Source: Gemmobacter sp. 24YEA27
GTDB lineage: Bacteria; Pseudomonadota; Alphaproteobacteria; Rhodobacterales; Rhodobacteraceae
NCBI RefSeq assembly: GCF_030052995.1
Contig: NZ_JASJPW010000001.1
Location: 2,346,001-2,410,000, forward strand
Direction of reading: 5' to 3'
Length of the DNA stretch: 64,000 bases
A program made the position numbers and the translations under genes. A model generated the notes under the pieces. The model was not told where the DNA came from and made no database searches. It saw nothing but the letters and a program-made list of their open reading frames with translations. Numbering within the stretch: the stretch's first letter is position 1; each line of letters starts with the position of its first letter. This document shows positions 1-8,602 of the stretch, in pieces.

Positions 1-172
1 TGGCGACAATCCCGGAAGACGGCCGGCCCACAAGATGCGCAAGGAGCCGGACCATGCCCTGGTCCTTCCCTTGGTTTGATCGCCTCTCCCGCCGGGCATA
101 TGGCCCCGATTGAAACGCTGTGGTCGAGCGGGTCCGGGCGGGTGCCCGGATAATTTGATCAAATATAGGATA

Positions 173-1003
173 CTAGCGGATCAACTGAGGACGCAAGCGA
201 ATTCTTTTCTTCTGATGCGAGGGGAGGTGACGGTTCAGCCGGCTGTTCACCAGGCCGAAGATCCCGATCAGCGTGAGTGTCAGGAGGATGAAATAGAAGG
301 CGACGATCGGATAGGGGACAAAGGGGTTGAAGGTCTTGTCGGCGAAGTAATTCGCGTAATAGAGCGCGTCGCCGCGTTGCTGAAACGCCGGGAAACCTGA
401 GAAGAACACCAGCGTCGTGGCGTGGAACAGAAAGATCGCCTCATTGGTATAGGCGGGCCAGCCGAGCCGCAGCATGGTCGGCCATTCGATGCGGAAAAAC
501 CGGTCGCGCCCGGTGATACCATAGGCATCGGCGGCCTCGAGATCGCCTTTCGGCACGGTCATCAGCGCGCCGTAGAAGATCTCGGCACTATAGGCGGAGG
601 TGTTGAGGAAAAGGGTGAGGGCCGCCCCCGCCCAAGCATTGGCCAGCCAGGCGGTCGGGAGGGTGAAGAGCCCAAATACATCGACCGAGCCGCGCAGCAC
701 GGTGGTGATGAAGAAATACACGAGGAAGAACTGGATGAAGAGCGGCGAGCCGCGAAAGATGAAGATATACCACCCGGCGGGCTTGCGGATCCATTTATGG
801 CGCGAGGCCTTGGCCATGGCGAGGCCGACGGCGAAAACAAAGCCGAGGGACAGCGCCAGCAGGCCGAAATAGAGGTTCCACAGCATCCCGGACCCGATCA
901 GCACGAACTGATCGCAAAGCGAGATATTGGTGATGGGCAGTGCATTTTCGCCAAAGCCCAGCGAGCGCAGCCAATAGGCCTGAACAGTGTCCCAGCAAGT
1001 CAT
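173..1003 (-). CDS. Polar amino-acid ABC transporter permease (HisM/OccM type)
   Basis: Inner-membrane permease subunit of an importer for polar or basic amino acids. The 276-residue product has several hydrophobic membrane segments and the EAA loop that contacts the ATPase (about residues 157-175, AADAYGITGRDRFFRIEWP). It overlaps the upstream permease gene by 4 bases, so the two are translationally coupled and would form the usual heterodimer. It is the last gene of a five-gene minus-strand operon (ATPase, two binding proteins, two permeases). Substrate is inferred from family only: histidine, lysine, arginine, ornithine or opines are all possible. The gene looks intact. Confidence 0.9.
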   Translation of the reverse strand: MTCWDTVQAYWLRSLGFGENALPITNISLCDQFVLIGSGMLWNLYFGLLALSLGFVFAVGLAMAKASRHKWIRKPAGWYIFIFRGSPLFIQFFLVYFFITTVLRGSVDVFGLFTLPTAWLANAWAGAALTLFLNTSAYSAEIFYGALMTVPKGDLEAADAYGITGRDRFFRIEWPTMLRLGWPAYTNEAIFLFHATTLVFFSGFPAFQQRGDALYYANYFADKTFNPFVPYPIVAFYFILLTLTLIGIFGLVNSRLNRHLPSHQKKRIRLRPQLIR

Positions 1004-1881
1004 GCCGCATCCTTCCTGAGGGTTTCGCCGGCGCGGGTGGCCTGGCCATGCGAAAGGCGGCGGGTAAGGCGGCCGAGGCCAATCTCGGAGACCCGGGTCA
1101 GCGCGAGGTAGAAGACCAGCAGGCCAAGGAAGTAATAAAGCCGCCAGTCACCATGCGGATAATCGAACCGCGCGGATTTCGACCCGCCCAGCTCGCGCGC
1201 CCAATAGACGATGTCCTGGATCCCCAGAAGGAACAGCAAGGGCGTCGCCTTGATCAGGATCAGCCAGAGATTTGACAGGCCGGGCAGGGCATAGGTCCAC
1301 ATCTGCGGCACCAGAATGCGGCGGAAGGTCTGACGCGGCGAGAGGCCATAGGCCTCGGCGGTTTCGATCTGGGCGCGCGGCACGGCATCCATCGCACCTT
1401 TCAGAACATTGGCCGCGAAAGCCCCGAAAACAATGGCAAATGTCAGCACGGCCAGCAGGAAGGCATAGGATTGGTGCACAAAGAGCGACGCGTTATTGGG
1501 CGGCACTTTCGCCGCCGGGCAGACGCGGAATTCAAGCCCCTGACGGATGGGTTCAGACCAGTCCGGACACCGGACCTGATGCATCAGCCATTCGATCCCC
1601 TGATCCAGCGCGATGACGAAGAACAGGAAAAAGACGATATCTGGCACACCGCGCACCATGGCGGTGTAGATCTTGCCGAGCCACCGGATCGGCGCGATAT
1701 GCGACCGCGCCGCCATGGCACCGCCAAAGCCAAAGGCCAGCGCTGCCGGGGCGGTCACCAGCAAGAGCGCCATCACCGTCAGGAAGGAGAAATAGAACTC
1801 CATATGTTTGGGCGTGGTGAGATAGCAGGAAAGCCAGCTCAGCCCTTCGATGGTCTTTGGATCGGCGCAGAATTCGAACAT
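1000..1881 (-). CDS. Polar amino-acid ABC transporter permease (HisQ/OccQ type)
   Basis: Second membrane permease of the same importer. The 293-residue product has a hydrophobic core and an EAA loop at about residues 172-193 (ETAEAYGLSPRQTFRRILVP). It carries a longer loop around residues 95-135, with Cys at about 105 and 121, that is larger than in the enteric HisQ. Start codon 1881 gives a complete first membrane segment. It is followed by the HisM-like gene with a 4-base overlap and preceded by the main binding-protein gene after about 180 non-coding bases. Confidence 0.88.
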   Translation of the reverse strand: MFEFCADPKTIEGLSWLSCYLTTPKHMEFYFSFLTVMALLLVTAPAALAFGFGGAMAARSHIAPIRWLGKIYTAMVRGVPDIVFFLFFVIALDQGIEWLMHQVRCPDWSEPIRQGLEFRVCPAAKVPPNNASLFVHQSYAFLLAVLTFAIVFGAFAANVLKGAMDAVPRAQIETAEAYGLSPRQTFRRILVPQMWTYALPGLSNLWLILIKATPLLFLLGIQDIVYWARELGGSKSARFDYPHGDWRLYYFLGLLVFYLALTRVSEIGLGRLTRRLSHGQATRAGETLRKDAA

Positions 1882-2062
1882 GGGCTTGCCCTGGCGCGGC
1901 GGCTCCGGTCAGGGCATTCACAATGCGGCTGACCAGTGGCAGACGGGTGAGGAGGGGCACCTTGCCCCGGTCTGGGCGACCAGGCGCAAGGCGCGAAAGG
2001 GATGCCCGCGCGGGTCCGGGAAGGCCTCAGCCCTCCCGGAGATCACGCGGGCGAGGCCCGGA

Positions 2063-2776
2063 TCAGAACGGCGTGTAATTGCCGTCGAACCACTCATCCG
2101 TCAGTTTGTTGAGCGAGCCATCGGCCTTCATCGACTGGATGGCCGCGTCGAATTTTGCCTTCAGCTCGGTGTCGGATTTGCGCAGCCCGATGCCGATGCC
2201 GTCGCCAAGCAGCACATCATCGCCGATGATCTCCAGCCCATCGCCGATTTGCGACAGAAGATAATCTTCATCGGCCATGACCGCAGCTGCCTGACCATTG
2301 CGCACTGCGGCAATGGTCTCGTCGGGCGTTGCAAATTCAAGGAGCTTGGCGCCCGAAGCCGCCACATGCGCCGCCTGGATGGTGCCGGTCTGCGCCGCGA
2401 TCACACCGCTGTCGATCGGCGTGTCAGCCGACATCGCGGCATAGGACGAAGGCGCGGGCTGGGTGTAGTTTTCCGAGAAGGCGATCTTTTCGCGGCGCTC
2501 GTCGGTGATCGACATGCCGGCCATGATGGCATCGTAATTGCCCGATTGCAGGTTCGGGATGATCGAATCCCAGTCATTCTTGACGAAGATACATTCCAGC
2601 CCGGCGCGCTTGCACAGCTCATTGCCAAGCACGATCTCGAACCCGTCCAGCTCGCCCTTGTCATTGATGAGGTTATAGGGCTCATAGGCGCCCTCGGTGG
2701 CGATCCGCACCGGATCGGCAGCAGCTACACCGGCGCCAAGCGCGGTGAGGGCGGTCGCAAGCAGCAGTTTCTTCAT
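2063..2776 (-). CDS. Periplasmic amino-acid binding protein (SBP family 3)
   Basis: Periplasmic receptor that delivers the amino acid to the permeases. The 237-residue product begins with a classical signal peptide (MKKLLLATALTALGAGVAAA). Typical family-3 blocks follow: the start of lobe 1 (IATEGAYEPYN), GFEIVLGNELC, and the ligand-binding stretch DAIMAGMSITDERR. I chose the ATG at 2776 rather than an in-frame ATG 6 bases upstream because a GGGAG Shine-Dalgarno sits 6 bases before it. It is the second of two different binding-protein genes in the operon. The C-terminus (DEWFDGNYTPF) is complete. Confidence 0.9.
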   Translation of the reverse strand: MKKLLLATALTALGAGVAAADPVRIATEGAYEPYNLINDKGELDGFEIVLGNELCKRAGLECIFVKNDWDSIIPNLQSGNYDAIMAGMSITDERREKIAFSENYTQPAPSSYAAMSADTPIDSGVIAAQTGTIQAAHVAASGAKLLEFATPDETIAAVRNGQAAAVMADEDYLLSQIGDGLEIIGDDVLLGDGIGIGLRKSDTELKAKFDAAIQSMKADGSLNKLTDEWFDGNYTPF

Positions 2777-2825
2777 TGTCATCTCCCGAAGGTTGCTTTT
2801 CTGGGTTTTATGCCGGTTCCGGGGG

Positions 2826-3536
2826 TCAGAACCAGGTGTCGTGAAGAGAGTCGAGCGTGCCATCGGCTTCCATCGCCGCGATGGCGCTGTCAATTTCGGC
2901 CTTGAGCGCATTCCCTTTGCACACGGCTATGCCGGTGCCCTCATCGGGGATCTCCTGGCTGTAGACATATTCCAGGCCCTGGCCGGCGATCAGCGTCTCA
3001 AGATCGGTGCGGCCTGAAAAGGGCCCGAGTGCCAGGTCGGCCGCGCCCCGGGCGACGGCGTTCAGCACCGCCGGCTCTGATGTATAAGACCGGTAATCCA
3101 GCTTTTCCTTGCGCAGCCATGTTTCATGCATGGTGCCCGCCTCGACCGCGATCCGGGCCGCGTCTGGCGGCGGCGCTGCGGCATAGCCGACAAACCATTC
3201 CAGAGAATTGCCAAAGGTATAGGGGATCGACATATCCACCACCGCGCGGCGCTCCGGCGTGATCGCCATGCCGCCCAGCACCACATCGAATCGCCCCTCG
3301 GCGACGCCCGGGATCAGCTCGCCGAATTGCGCGACCTCCCATTGGCAGTCATGATGCGTCCGGTTGCAGATCTCGGCCATCACCTCGTAATCAAAGCCCG
3401 AAAGCGACCCCGCATCATCGCGCAGGATATAGGGCGGAAACGTGTCTTCGGTGCCGATCACCAGCACCCGGTCCTCGCCGGTCGAGGCGAGCCAGATGCT
3501 GGCGGTGATGGCGGAGATGGTGGCAATGCAGGACAT
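2826..3536 (-). CDS. Second family-3 substrate-binding protein of the same operon
   Basis: The 236-residue product resembles family-3 solute-binding proteins: VLVIGTEDTFPPYI, GFDYEVMAEICN and VVLGGMAITPERR are the lobe-1 and ligand-site blocks. It diverges from the neighbouring binding protein, so it probably widens or changes substrate range. The ATG at 3536 lies 7 bases after the ATPase stop. The resulting N-terminus is hydrophobic but has no positive charges, so it is a weak signal peptide. A longer reading to 3617 would add an arginine-rich stretch (RRRW) overlapping the ATPase gene, and could be the true export signal. The start is therefore uncertain; the family call is firm. Confidence 0.82.
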   Translation of the reverse strand: MSCIATISAITASIWLASTGEDRVLVIGTEDTFPPYILRDDAGSLSGFDYEVMAEICNRTHHDCQWEVAQFGELIPGVAEGRFDVVLGGMAITPERRAVVDMSIPYTFGNSLEWFVGYAAAPPPDAARIAVEAGTMHETWLRKEKLDYRSYTSEPAVLNAVARGAADLALGPFSGRTDLETLIAGQGLEYVYSQEIPDEGTGIAVCKGNALKAEIDSAIAAMEADGTLDSLHDTWF

Positions 3537-3543
3537 GGCCCGG

Positions 3544-4313
3544 TCAGACCATCGTCGCCGAAAGGAAGCCGCGCAGGCGTTCCGATTTTGGCTGGCCGAA
3601 AAGCTGCGACGGGGCACCTTCCTCTTCGATCCGCCCCTGGTGAAGGAAGATCACATGATCCGAGCAATCGGAGGCCAGCTTCATATCATGGGTCACAAGG
3701 ATCATGGTGCGGCCCTCATCGGCCAGCGCCCGGATCACCTTGATGACCTCCTGCTCCAGTTCGGGGTCAAGCGCCGAGGTTGGCTCGTCGAACAAAAGCG
3801 CGCGCGGCTCCATGCACAGGGCGCGGGCGATGGCGGCACGCTGCTGCTGGCCGCCCGAAAGCTGCGCCGGCCAGGCATCGGCCTTGTCGGCAATGCCCAC
3901 CTTGGCGAGATATTCGCGCGCTTTCGCCTCGACCTCGGCCGGGTCGCGCTTCATCACCGTGACCGGCGCCTCCATGACATTCTGGAGAATCGTCATATGG
4001 GCCCAGAGGTTGAACTGCTGGAAGACCATCGAAAGATTGGTGCGGATGCGGGTGACCTGGGCGCGGTCGGCCGGGTGGCGGCGCAGACCTTCGCCCTTCC
4101 AGCGCACGGCTTCGCCTTCAAATTTCACATCACCCTGCTGGCTGTCTTCCAGCAGATTGCAACAACGCAACAGCGTGGATTTCCCCGAACCCGAAGAGCC
4201 GATCAGCGAGATCACATGACCACGCGGCGCGACAAGATCGACACCTTTGAGCACTTCGAGCGGGCCATAGGACTTATGCAGCCCCGGATCTCGATTACGG
4301 GCACCTCTGCCAT
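3544..4313 (-). CDS. Amino-acid ABC transporter ATPase, split by one apparent frameshift
   Basis: ATP-hydrolysing subunit of the importer. In the restored protein (256 residues) I see Walker A GSSGSGKST (about 39-47), Q-loop FQQFN, signature LSGGQQQR and Walker B LLFDEPTSALDPE. The normal N-terminus, MAEVPVIEIRG, is encoded from an ATG at 4313 but in a different frame from the rest. Adding one C to the CCCC run at 4282-4285 joins it directly to LHKSYGPLEV. Without that base the only open start gives an implausible basic leader. Family (HisP/GlnQ) is certain; the lesion is probably a sequencing or assembly error. Confidence 0.88.
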
Positions 4314-4512
4314 AAACCTGATATCTTCCCCTGTTGTACTTTTCGCCCGCGCCCGTCTTTTTGTCGGGTCGCCCTATGACAGGTCGCAGGTATAATTCTG
4401 TCAGTAGGACGCAGATCTGCGCGGTTTGCAACGTGGTTTTGCAGCATCCTGCGCCCGCATTCCGGCAATCCGTCGTCTGAGTTGCGGCAATCTGTCTGAT
4501 CGGAGAATCGGA

Positions 4513-5277
4513 TCAGGCTGCAGGGACGGGCGGGCCGGGATCGGGCACCGCGAGGTAATCCGCCTCAGGGACGGTGACAAGCCCGTAGAGATGCAAAACC
4601 GCACGGTCCTCATTCGTCAGGCCCCGGATCGCAGCGTCAAGCGCCGCAAAAACCGCCTCCGCATCGAGATCCTTCCCCGCGATGAAAGGTAAGGCAGGGG
4701 TGGCCCCGGTACGGCCGATCTCTTTCAGCCCGGCGGCGTCGCCGCTGCCATCCTCGCACATGATCGCCCAGGTCACGGCATCAAGCGCCGCGAGATCGGC
4801 CTTTCCAGCGCGCACCCCCCGGGCCGAGGCGCGGTGGCCGCCGCTGCGCCAGGCCGGTATAAGCCTGATGCCAGACTGTGCCGCATGATGCGCCGGCGCC
4901 GCCCAGCCTGATTGTGAGAGATCGTCATTCCAGGCAAAAGCCGCACCGTCGAAATCGGTAAAATCCGTGCGCGGGTCATCGTCCCGGGCGACCAGAACCG
5001 AATGGTACTGCCCGGCAGGGGTTCCGGCCAGGCGGTGATCTCCCGCCCCGATCAGCGTCACCCGGCCTCTGAGCCGCGCGCGAAACGGGTAGCCGCAGCA
5101 TTGCGCCAACACGAGATCTGGGGAAAGCCAGCCCGCCATATAAGCGCCGTCCCCGCGCGTCAGCGCCTCTGGCGCGGCAATCCCGCGCGCGCGCAGCCCC
5201 TCGCGGATCAGCGTCCAGAGCCGGTCATTCGCACCTTCGGTCCGCCCGGTATCATACATGCCAAGCGCGGCAATCAC
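4513..5277 (-). CDS. PhnD-like substrate-binding-fold protein without signal peptide
   Basis: The 254-residue product resembles the phosphate/phosphite/phosphonate binding-protein fold (PhnD-like): an N-terminal block (MIAALGMYDTGRT), a central LAQCCGYPFRARL segment and a later WAIMCEDG segment. It starts directly with the fold, with no signal peptide or lipobox, so it is probably cytoplasmic and not part of a standard importer. No permease or ATPase gene for phosphonate lies nearby. Its start overlaps the stop of the TerB-like gene by 4 bases, so the two are coupled. The function is unknown to me; sensing of a small anion is only a guess. Confidence 0.65.
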   Translation of the reverse strand: MIAALGMYDTGRTEGANDRLWTLIREGLRARGIAAPEALTRGDGAYMAGWLSPDLVLAQCCGYPFRARLRGRVTLIGAGDHRLAGTPAGQYHSVLVARDDDPRTDFTDFDGAAFAWNDDLSQSGWAAPAHHAAQSGIRLIPAWRSGGHRASARGVRAGKADLAALDAVTWAIMCEDGSGDAAGLKEIGRTGATPALPFIAGKDLDAEAVFAALDAAIRGLTNEDRAVLHLYGLVTVPEADYLAVPDPGPPVPAA

Positions 5278-5713
5278 AGGCTGCGCTCCGCCCGCTGCCG
5301 TGCTTCGGCGCTTTCGACATCGGAAAGGCCGAAGAGGCTCGACACCATGCGCAACAGCCGGTCCTCATCCGGATCGCGGCTGCCATCGGCCAGGGCTACC
5401 GACCAAAGCGCCTGCATAAGCTCGCCGCGTTCTTCGGGCGAGGTGGCGGATTTGAGGGCGCGCGTGAAACGGACAGTGTCCGGCGCCTCGGCCTCCACCG
5501 CCTCGGCCTCGGTCCTGAGCGCGGCTGCGGCGAAAGCGTCCAGCTCGTAACGGGTCATCAGGATCCGGTCGATGCGCTCCACCTCTTCAATGGCATATAG
5601 GCCGTCAGTGCGGGCCAGCCGGACCAGAAGCGCCGCAAGCGCCAGCCGGGCATCGGTATCTTTCAGGGGCTCGGGGCGGGGGCCAGCAAATGGCGCAGAA
5701 GGTTCTGAATCAT
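5274..5713 (-). CDS. TerB-like (tellurite-resistance fold) protein, apparent frameshift near start
   Basis: Small all-helical protein of the TerB/DjlA-N family: ALLVRLARTDGLYAIEEVERID carries the acidic metal-binding pattern, repeated in ALADGSRDPDEDRLL. The natural N-terminus, MIQNLLRHLLAP, begins at an ATG at 5713 but lies one frame off. Adding one G to the GGGGG run at 5678-5682 fuses it to RPEPLKDTDARLAL, giving a 146-residue protein of normal length. The role of stand-alone TerB proteins is poorly defined; tellurite resistance should not be assumed. It is coupled by a 4-base overlap to the PhnD-like gene. Confidence 0.72.
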
Positions 5714-5784
5714 GCCCGCGAGAGTAGCGTGAAGATAAGTCCCGCGCCAGCGCCGTAACCCCGCGGTTCTGACAGCTGCGGGAG

Positions 5785-5882
5785 CCTCCGGCGGGGATAT
5801 TTAAGGGACAGATGAAAAGCTCCTTCATCTGTCTCTAAATATCCCGGGGGTGAGCGGCTTTGCCGCGAGGGGGCTGGCCCCT
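5785..5882. repeat. Two-hairpin intergenic repeat, copy A
   Basis: This intergenic element has a left arm CCTCCGGCGGGGATATTT followed by GACAGATGAA. The inverse appears downstream as TTCATCTGTC and AAATATCCCGGGGG. A second small hairpin (GCGGctttGCCGC) and GGGGGCTGGCCCC close it. The same architecture recurs near 10.5 kb and, diverged, near 53.2 kb. It sits between two minus-strand genes. It could act as a transcript-end or mRNA-stability hairpin; mobility is not shown. Confidence 0.75.
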
Positions 5883-5890
5883 CCGCGCGT

Positions 5891-6668
5891 TCAGCCCAGA
5901 TCGGCGAAGATGCCGTCAAGGCGCGCGGTCTCGGTTTCGATGCCGAAAGGCGGGTTCACGATGAACATGCCCGTCCCGATCATCCGATGGCCTTCGCGGG
6001 CGGGGGAAAGCGCAGCTCGTGGCGCAGGGCATCGGGGAACTGCGCCGCCAGCGTCCTGAGCATCGGCACATGCGGCGCATCCCGCAGGATCGGATACCAG
6101 AGCATCAGGACCCCCACATTCCATTTCCGCGAGACTTGCGCGAAAAACTTGGGAATATGGTCGTAGTCGGATTTCACCTCATAGGGCGGATCGACCAGCA
6201 TCAGCCCGCGCCGCGGCGTCGGTGGAGTCAGAGACAGCGCGAAATCAAAGCCGTCTTCCTTGCGGATATGCGCGCCCCAGGAGCCAAGTACCTCTTTCAG
6301 CGCCGCATTTTCCTGGGGATGCAACTCTGCCAGATGCAGCCTGTCGGTCTCGCGCAGCCCAAGCGCCGCGATCAGGGGCGAGCCGGGATAGGCATCGGCG
6401 CCGAACATCGCACGGGTTTCTTCCAGCCGCTCGGGATAGGGGTGGCCTTCGGGAAGGCATCCGCCAGCCGCCCGATCCCCTGCGCGGCCTCGCCGGTTTT
6501 CAGCGCTTCGGGGCCGGAGAGCCGGTAGAGGCCGCGCCCGGCATGGGTCTCGATATAGGAAACCGGCTTGTCCTTTTGCACCATGTAATCCAGCACCCAG
6601 GCCAGCAGCGCGTGTTTTTGCACATCGGCCAGGTTCCCGGCGTGAAAAGCGTGTTGATATGACAGCAT
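5891..6668 (-). CDS. rlmJ: 23S rRNA A2030 N6-methyltransferase RlmJ, split into three frames
   Basis: RlmJ methylates adenine 2030 of 23S rRNA. The start MLSYQHAFHAGNLADVQKH is diagnostic, followed by ETHAGRGLYRL (SAM site) and LMLVDPPYE (catalytic DPPY motif). Reading needs two one-base corrections. One G added at 6451-6453 joins AFPEGHPYPERLEE to TRAMFGADAYPG. One G added at 6002-6006 joins RHELRFPPA to REGHRMIGTGMFIVNPP. The restored protein is 259 residues, the usual length. Two lesions of the same kind suggest homopolymer undercalls, although a true pseudogene cannot be excluded because rlmJ is dispensable. Confidence 0.85.
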
Positions 6669-6695
6669 GACAGGCCCCCTGGTTCAGCGCCCGCC

Positions 6696-7127
6696 TTACA
6701 CCGCCCGGTCGATGCGGGTCGAGAGGTGGATCAGGCTTTCCGAGCTTTTCACGCCTGTCATCGCGCCGATCTGATCCAGCACCTGATCGAGGATCTGTGT
6801 ATTGGGGCAGGAGATCTGCAGCAAAAGATCGAACCGGCCCGATGTCGTATAGACCTTCTCGACCTCATGGATCGATTTCAGCCGGGTCAGAATCGCGGCC
6901 TGACCGCGCGGCTCGATCGTCACCAGCACCGAAGCCCGCAGCCGCCCTTCGCGTGCGGCCTCGCCCAGTTTCAGCGTGTAACCTGCTATGATTCCTGTGT
7001 TTTCCAGCCGCTCAAGCCTGGCCTGGATCGTCGAACGCGCCACTTTCAGACGCCGCGCCAGCGTCGCCACCGAGATCCGCGCATCAGCGCTGAGAAGGCC
7101 GATCAGGCTTCTGTCGAGATCATCCAT
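6696..7127 (-). CDS. Lrp/AsnC-family transcriptional regulator
   Basis: The 143-residue product has an N-terminal AsnC helix-turn-helix (DLDRSLIGLLSADARIS, then ATLARRLKVARSTIQARLERLE) and a C-terminal RAM ligand-binding domain. It is transcribed away from the decarboxylase gene at 7338. The roughly 210-base divergent region probably contains its operator, so it is the natural candidate to control that decarboxylase in response to an amino acid. The inducer is unknown. The gene is intact. Confidence 0.88.
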   Translation of the reverse strand: MDDLDRSLIGLLSADARISVATLARRLKVARSTIQARLERLENTGIIAGYTLKLGEAAREGRLRASVLVTIEPRGQAAILTRLKSIHEVEKVYTTSGRFDLLLQISCPNTQILDQVLDQIGAMTGVKSSESLIHLSTRIDRAV

Positions 7128-7337
7128 GCAGTTTGTCTCCCCGTATCGTCATAATAACGATGATTTCAGTCATTTCTATAGTTTTGTTCGGTGAGATTGT
7201 CACACATATGCAGCATCCTTCTGGCAGGAAAAGGGCGGCTCATACGCACCTGGCCTGGTTTCTTTAAACCACGCAGGTGCCCGACCCGGAATGCAGGGGA
7301 AGGGCGAAGCGTCTTGTTGGCTGAAAGGGAAACGCCG

Positions 7338-8483
7338 ATGGGACTTTCACGGACGATCTTCAACAATCCGACCGAATTCATCCGGCTGCATCAGCCTGAA
7401 AATCCGGTCCTTTTTTTCGCGCCCAGCGTGGCTCAGGCCGCGGCGCGACGCTTTCTCCAGGGCTTCCCCGGGCTGGTCACCTATGCGGTGAAGTCGAACC
7501 CGGGCGAAGAAATGGTCGAGAACCTGGCAGCTGCCGGGATCCGCGGGTTTGACTGTGCCTCGCCTTTTGAAATCGACCTGATCCGCGATCTCGTGCCGGA
7601 TGCGGCGATCCATTACCACAACCCGGTTCGCTCGCGCGCCGAGATCGCGCATGCGGTTGCGAAAAACGTCAAAAGCTACAGCGTCGATTCGCGCTCTGAA
7701 CTCGTGAAGCTGATCGCGCTGGTTCCGGCGGAGGGCTGCGAGATCTCGGTCCGGTTCAAGCTGCCGGTCGGCGGCGCGGCCTATAATTTCGGCGCGAAAT
7801 TTGGTGCGACGGCCGAGCTGGCGGTGGACCTGCTGAAAACCGTGGCCGGGGCCGGTTATATCCCCTCGCTGACCTTCCATCCGGGCACCCAATGCACCGA
7901 TCCGGAAGCCTGGGCGACCTATATCCGCAAGGCGGCTGAGATCGCATCTGAGGCCGGTGTGAAGATCGCGCGCCTCAATGTCGGCGGTGGCTTCCCGAAT
8001 CATCGCCTTTCGGCAGTGATGCCCGACTATGACGCGATCTTCGCCGCCATCGGCCGCACCGCCGATGAGGCGTTCGGCGAGGGCCGTCCGGCGCTTGTCT
8101 GTGAGCCGGGTCGCGCGCTTTGTGGTGATGCTTTCACCCTGGTCGCCCGCATTAAGGCGATCCGCGACGATGCCCATGTCTTTCTCAATGACGGGGTCTA
8201 TGGCTCGCTGAATGAGATGCCGCAGATCGGTATGATCGACCGGCTTCAGGTAATCTCGCCGGAGGGCGTTCTGCGGACAGGCGATCCGAGCCCGCGCATC
8301 ACCTTTGGCCCGACCTGCGATTCGGTCGACCGTCTGCCGGGCGAGATGGCTTTCCCGGTTGATGCCGAGGAAGGCGATTTCGTCGTGCTGCATGGCATGG
8401 GGTCTTATTCGGTCGTCACGAACAGCCGTTTCAACGGTTTTGGCGAATTGCAGATGGCGACTGTCCTGTCCCTTGCGATCTGA
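7338..8483 (+). CDS. PLP-dependent ornithine/lysine-type decarboxylase (fold III)
   Basis: Cytoplasmic decarboxylase of the eukaryotic-type ornithine/diaminopimelate family (EC 4.1.1.17-like), making putrescine or cadaverine. In the 381-residue product the PLP lysine is K52 in YAVKSNP. The glycine loop NVGGGFP is near 214-220, EPGR near 256-259, and the catalytic cysteine is in GPTCDSVD near 327. CDSVD fits ornithine/lysine decarboxylases better than diaminopimelate decarboxylase. I chose the ATG at 7338 because GAAAGGGAAA precedes it; an upstream in-frame extension to 7191 is not conserved-looking. A strong hairpin follows the gene. Confidence 0.87.
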   Translation: MGLSRTIFNNPTEFIRLHQPENPVLFFAPSVAQAAARRFLQGFPGLVTYAVKSNPGEEMVENLAAAGIRGFDCASPFEIDLIRDLVPDAAIHYHNPVRSRAEIAHAVAKNVKSYSVDSRSELVKLIALVPAEGCEISVRFKLPVGGAAYNFGAKFGATAELAVDLLKTVAGAGYIPSLTFHPGTQCTDPEAWATYIRKAAEIASEAGVKIARLNVGGGFPNHRLSAVMPDYDAIFAAIGRTADEAFGEGRPALVCEPGRALCGDAFTLVARIKAIRDDAHVFLNDGVYGSLNEMPQIGMIDRLQVISPEGVLRTGDPSPRITFGPTCDSVDRLPGEMAFPVDAEEGDFVVLHGMGSYSVVTNSRFNGFGELQMATVLSLAI

Positions 8484-8525
8484 GCCTGCGCTGACAATCT
8501 GACGTGATTTCCGCACCTTCTGCAC

Positions 8526-8561
8526 GCCCCGCCGCTGGACAAAACCTGCGGCGGGGCTAGT
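8526..8561 (+). terminator. Rho-independent terminator after the decarboxylase gene
   Basis: Ten-base arms GCCCCGCCGC (8526-8535) and GCGGCGGGGC (8548-8557) pair perfectly around a 12-base loop. TAGTCTTTTCC follows. Confidence 0.75.
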
Positions 8562-8602
8562 CTTTTCCAGGACATTGGCCCGGCAGGGCCGCCCGCAAGG
8601 GA

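Noticed and set aside
153..164. Palindrome ATTTGATCAAAT downstream of the hisM-like gene, like an FNR site
   Set aside because: FNR boxes need four bases between TTGAT and ATCAA; here the half-sites abut, and the site is at a 3' end with no promoter in view.
5274..5713. Tellurite-resistance locus
   Set aside because: Only a lone TerB-like domain is present; terA, terC, terD, terE and terZ are absent.
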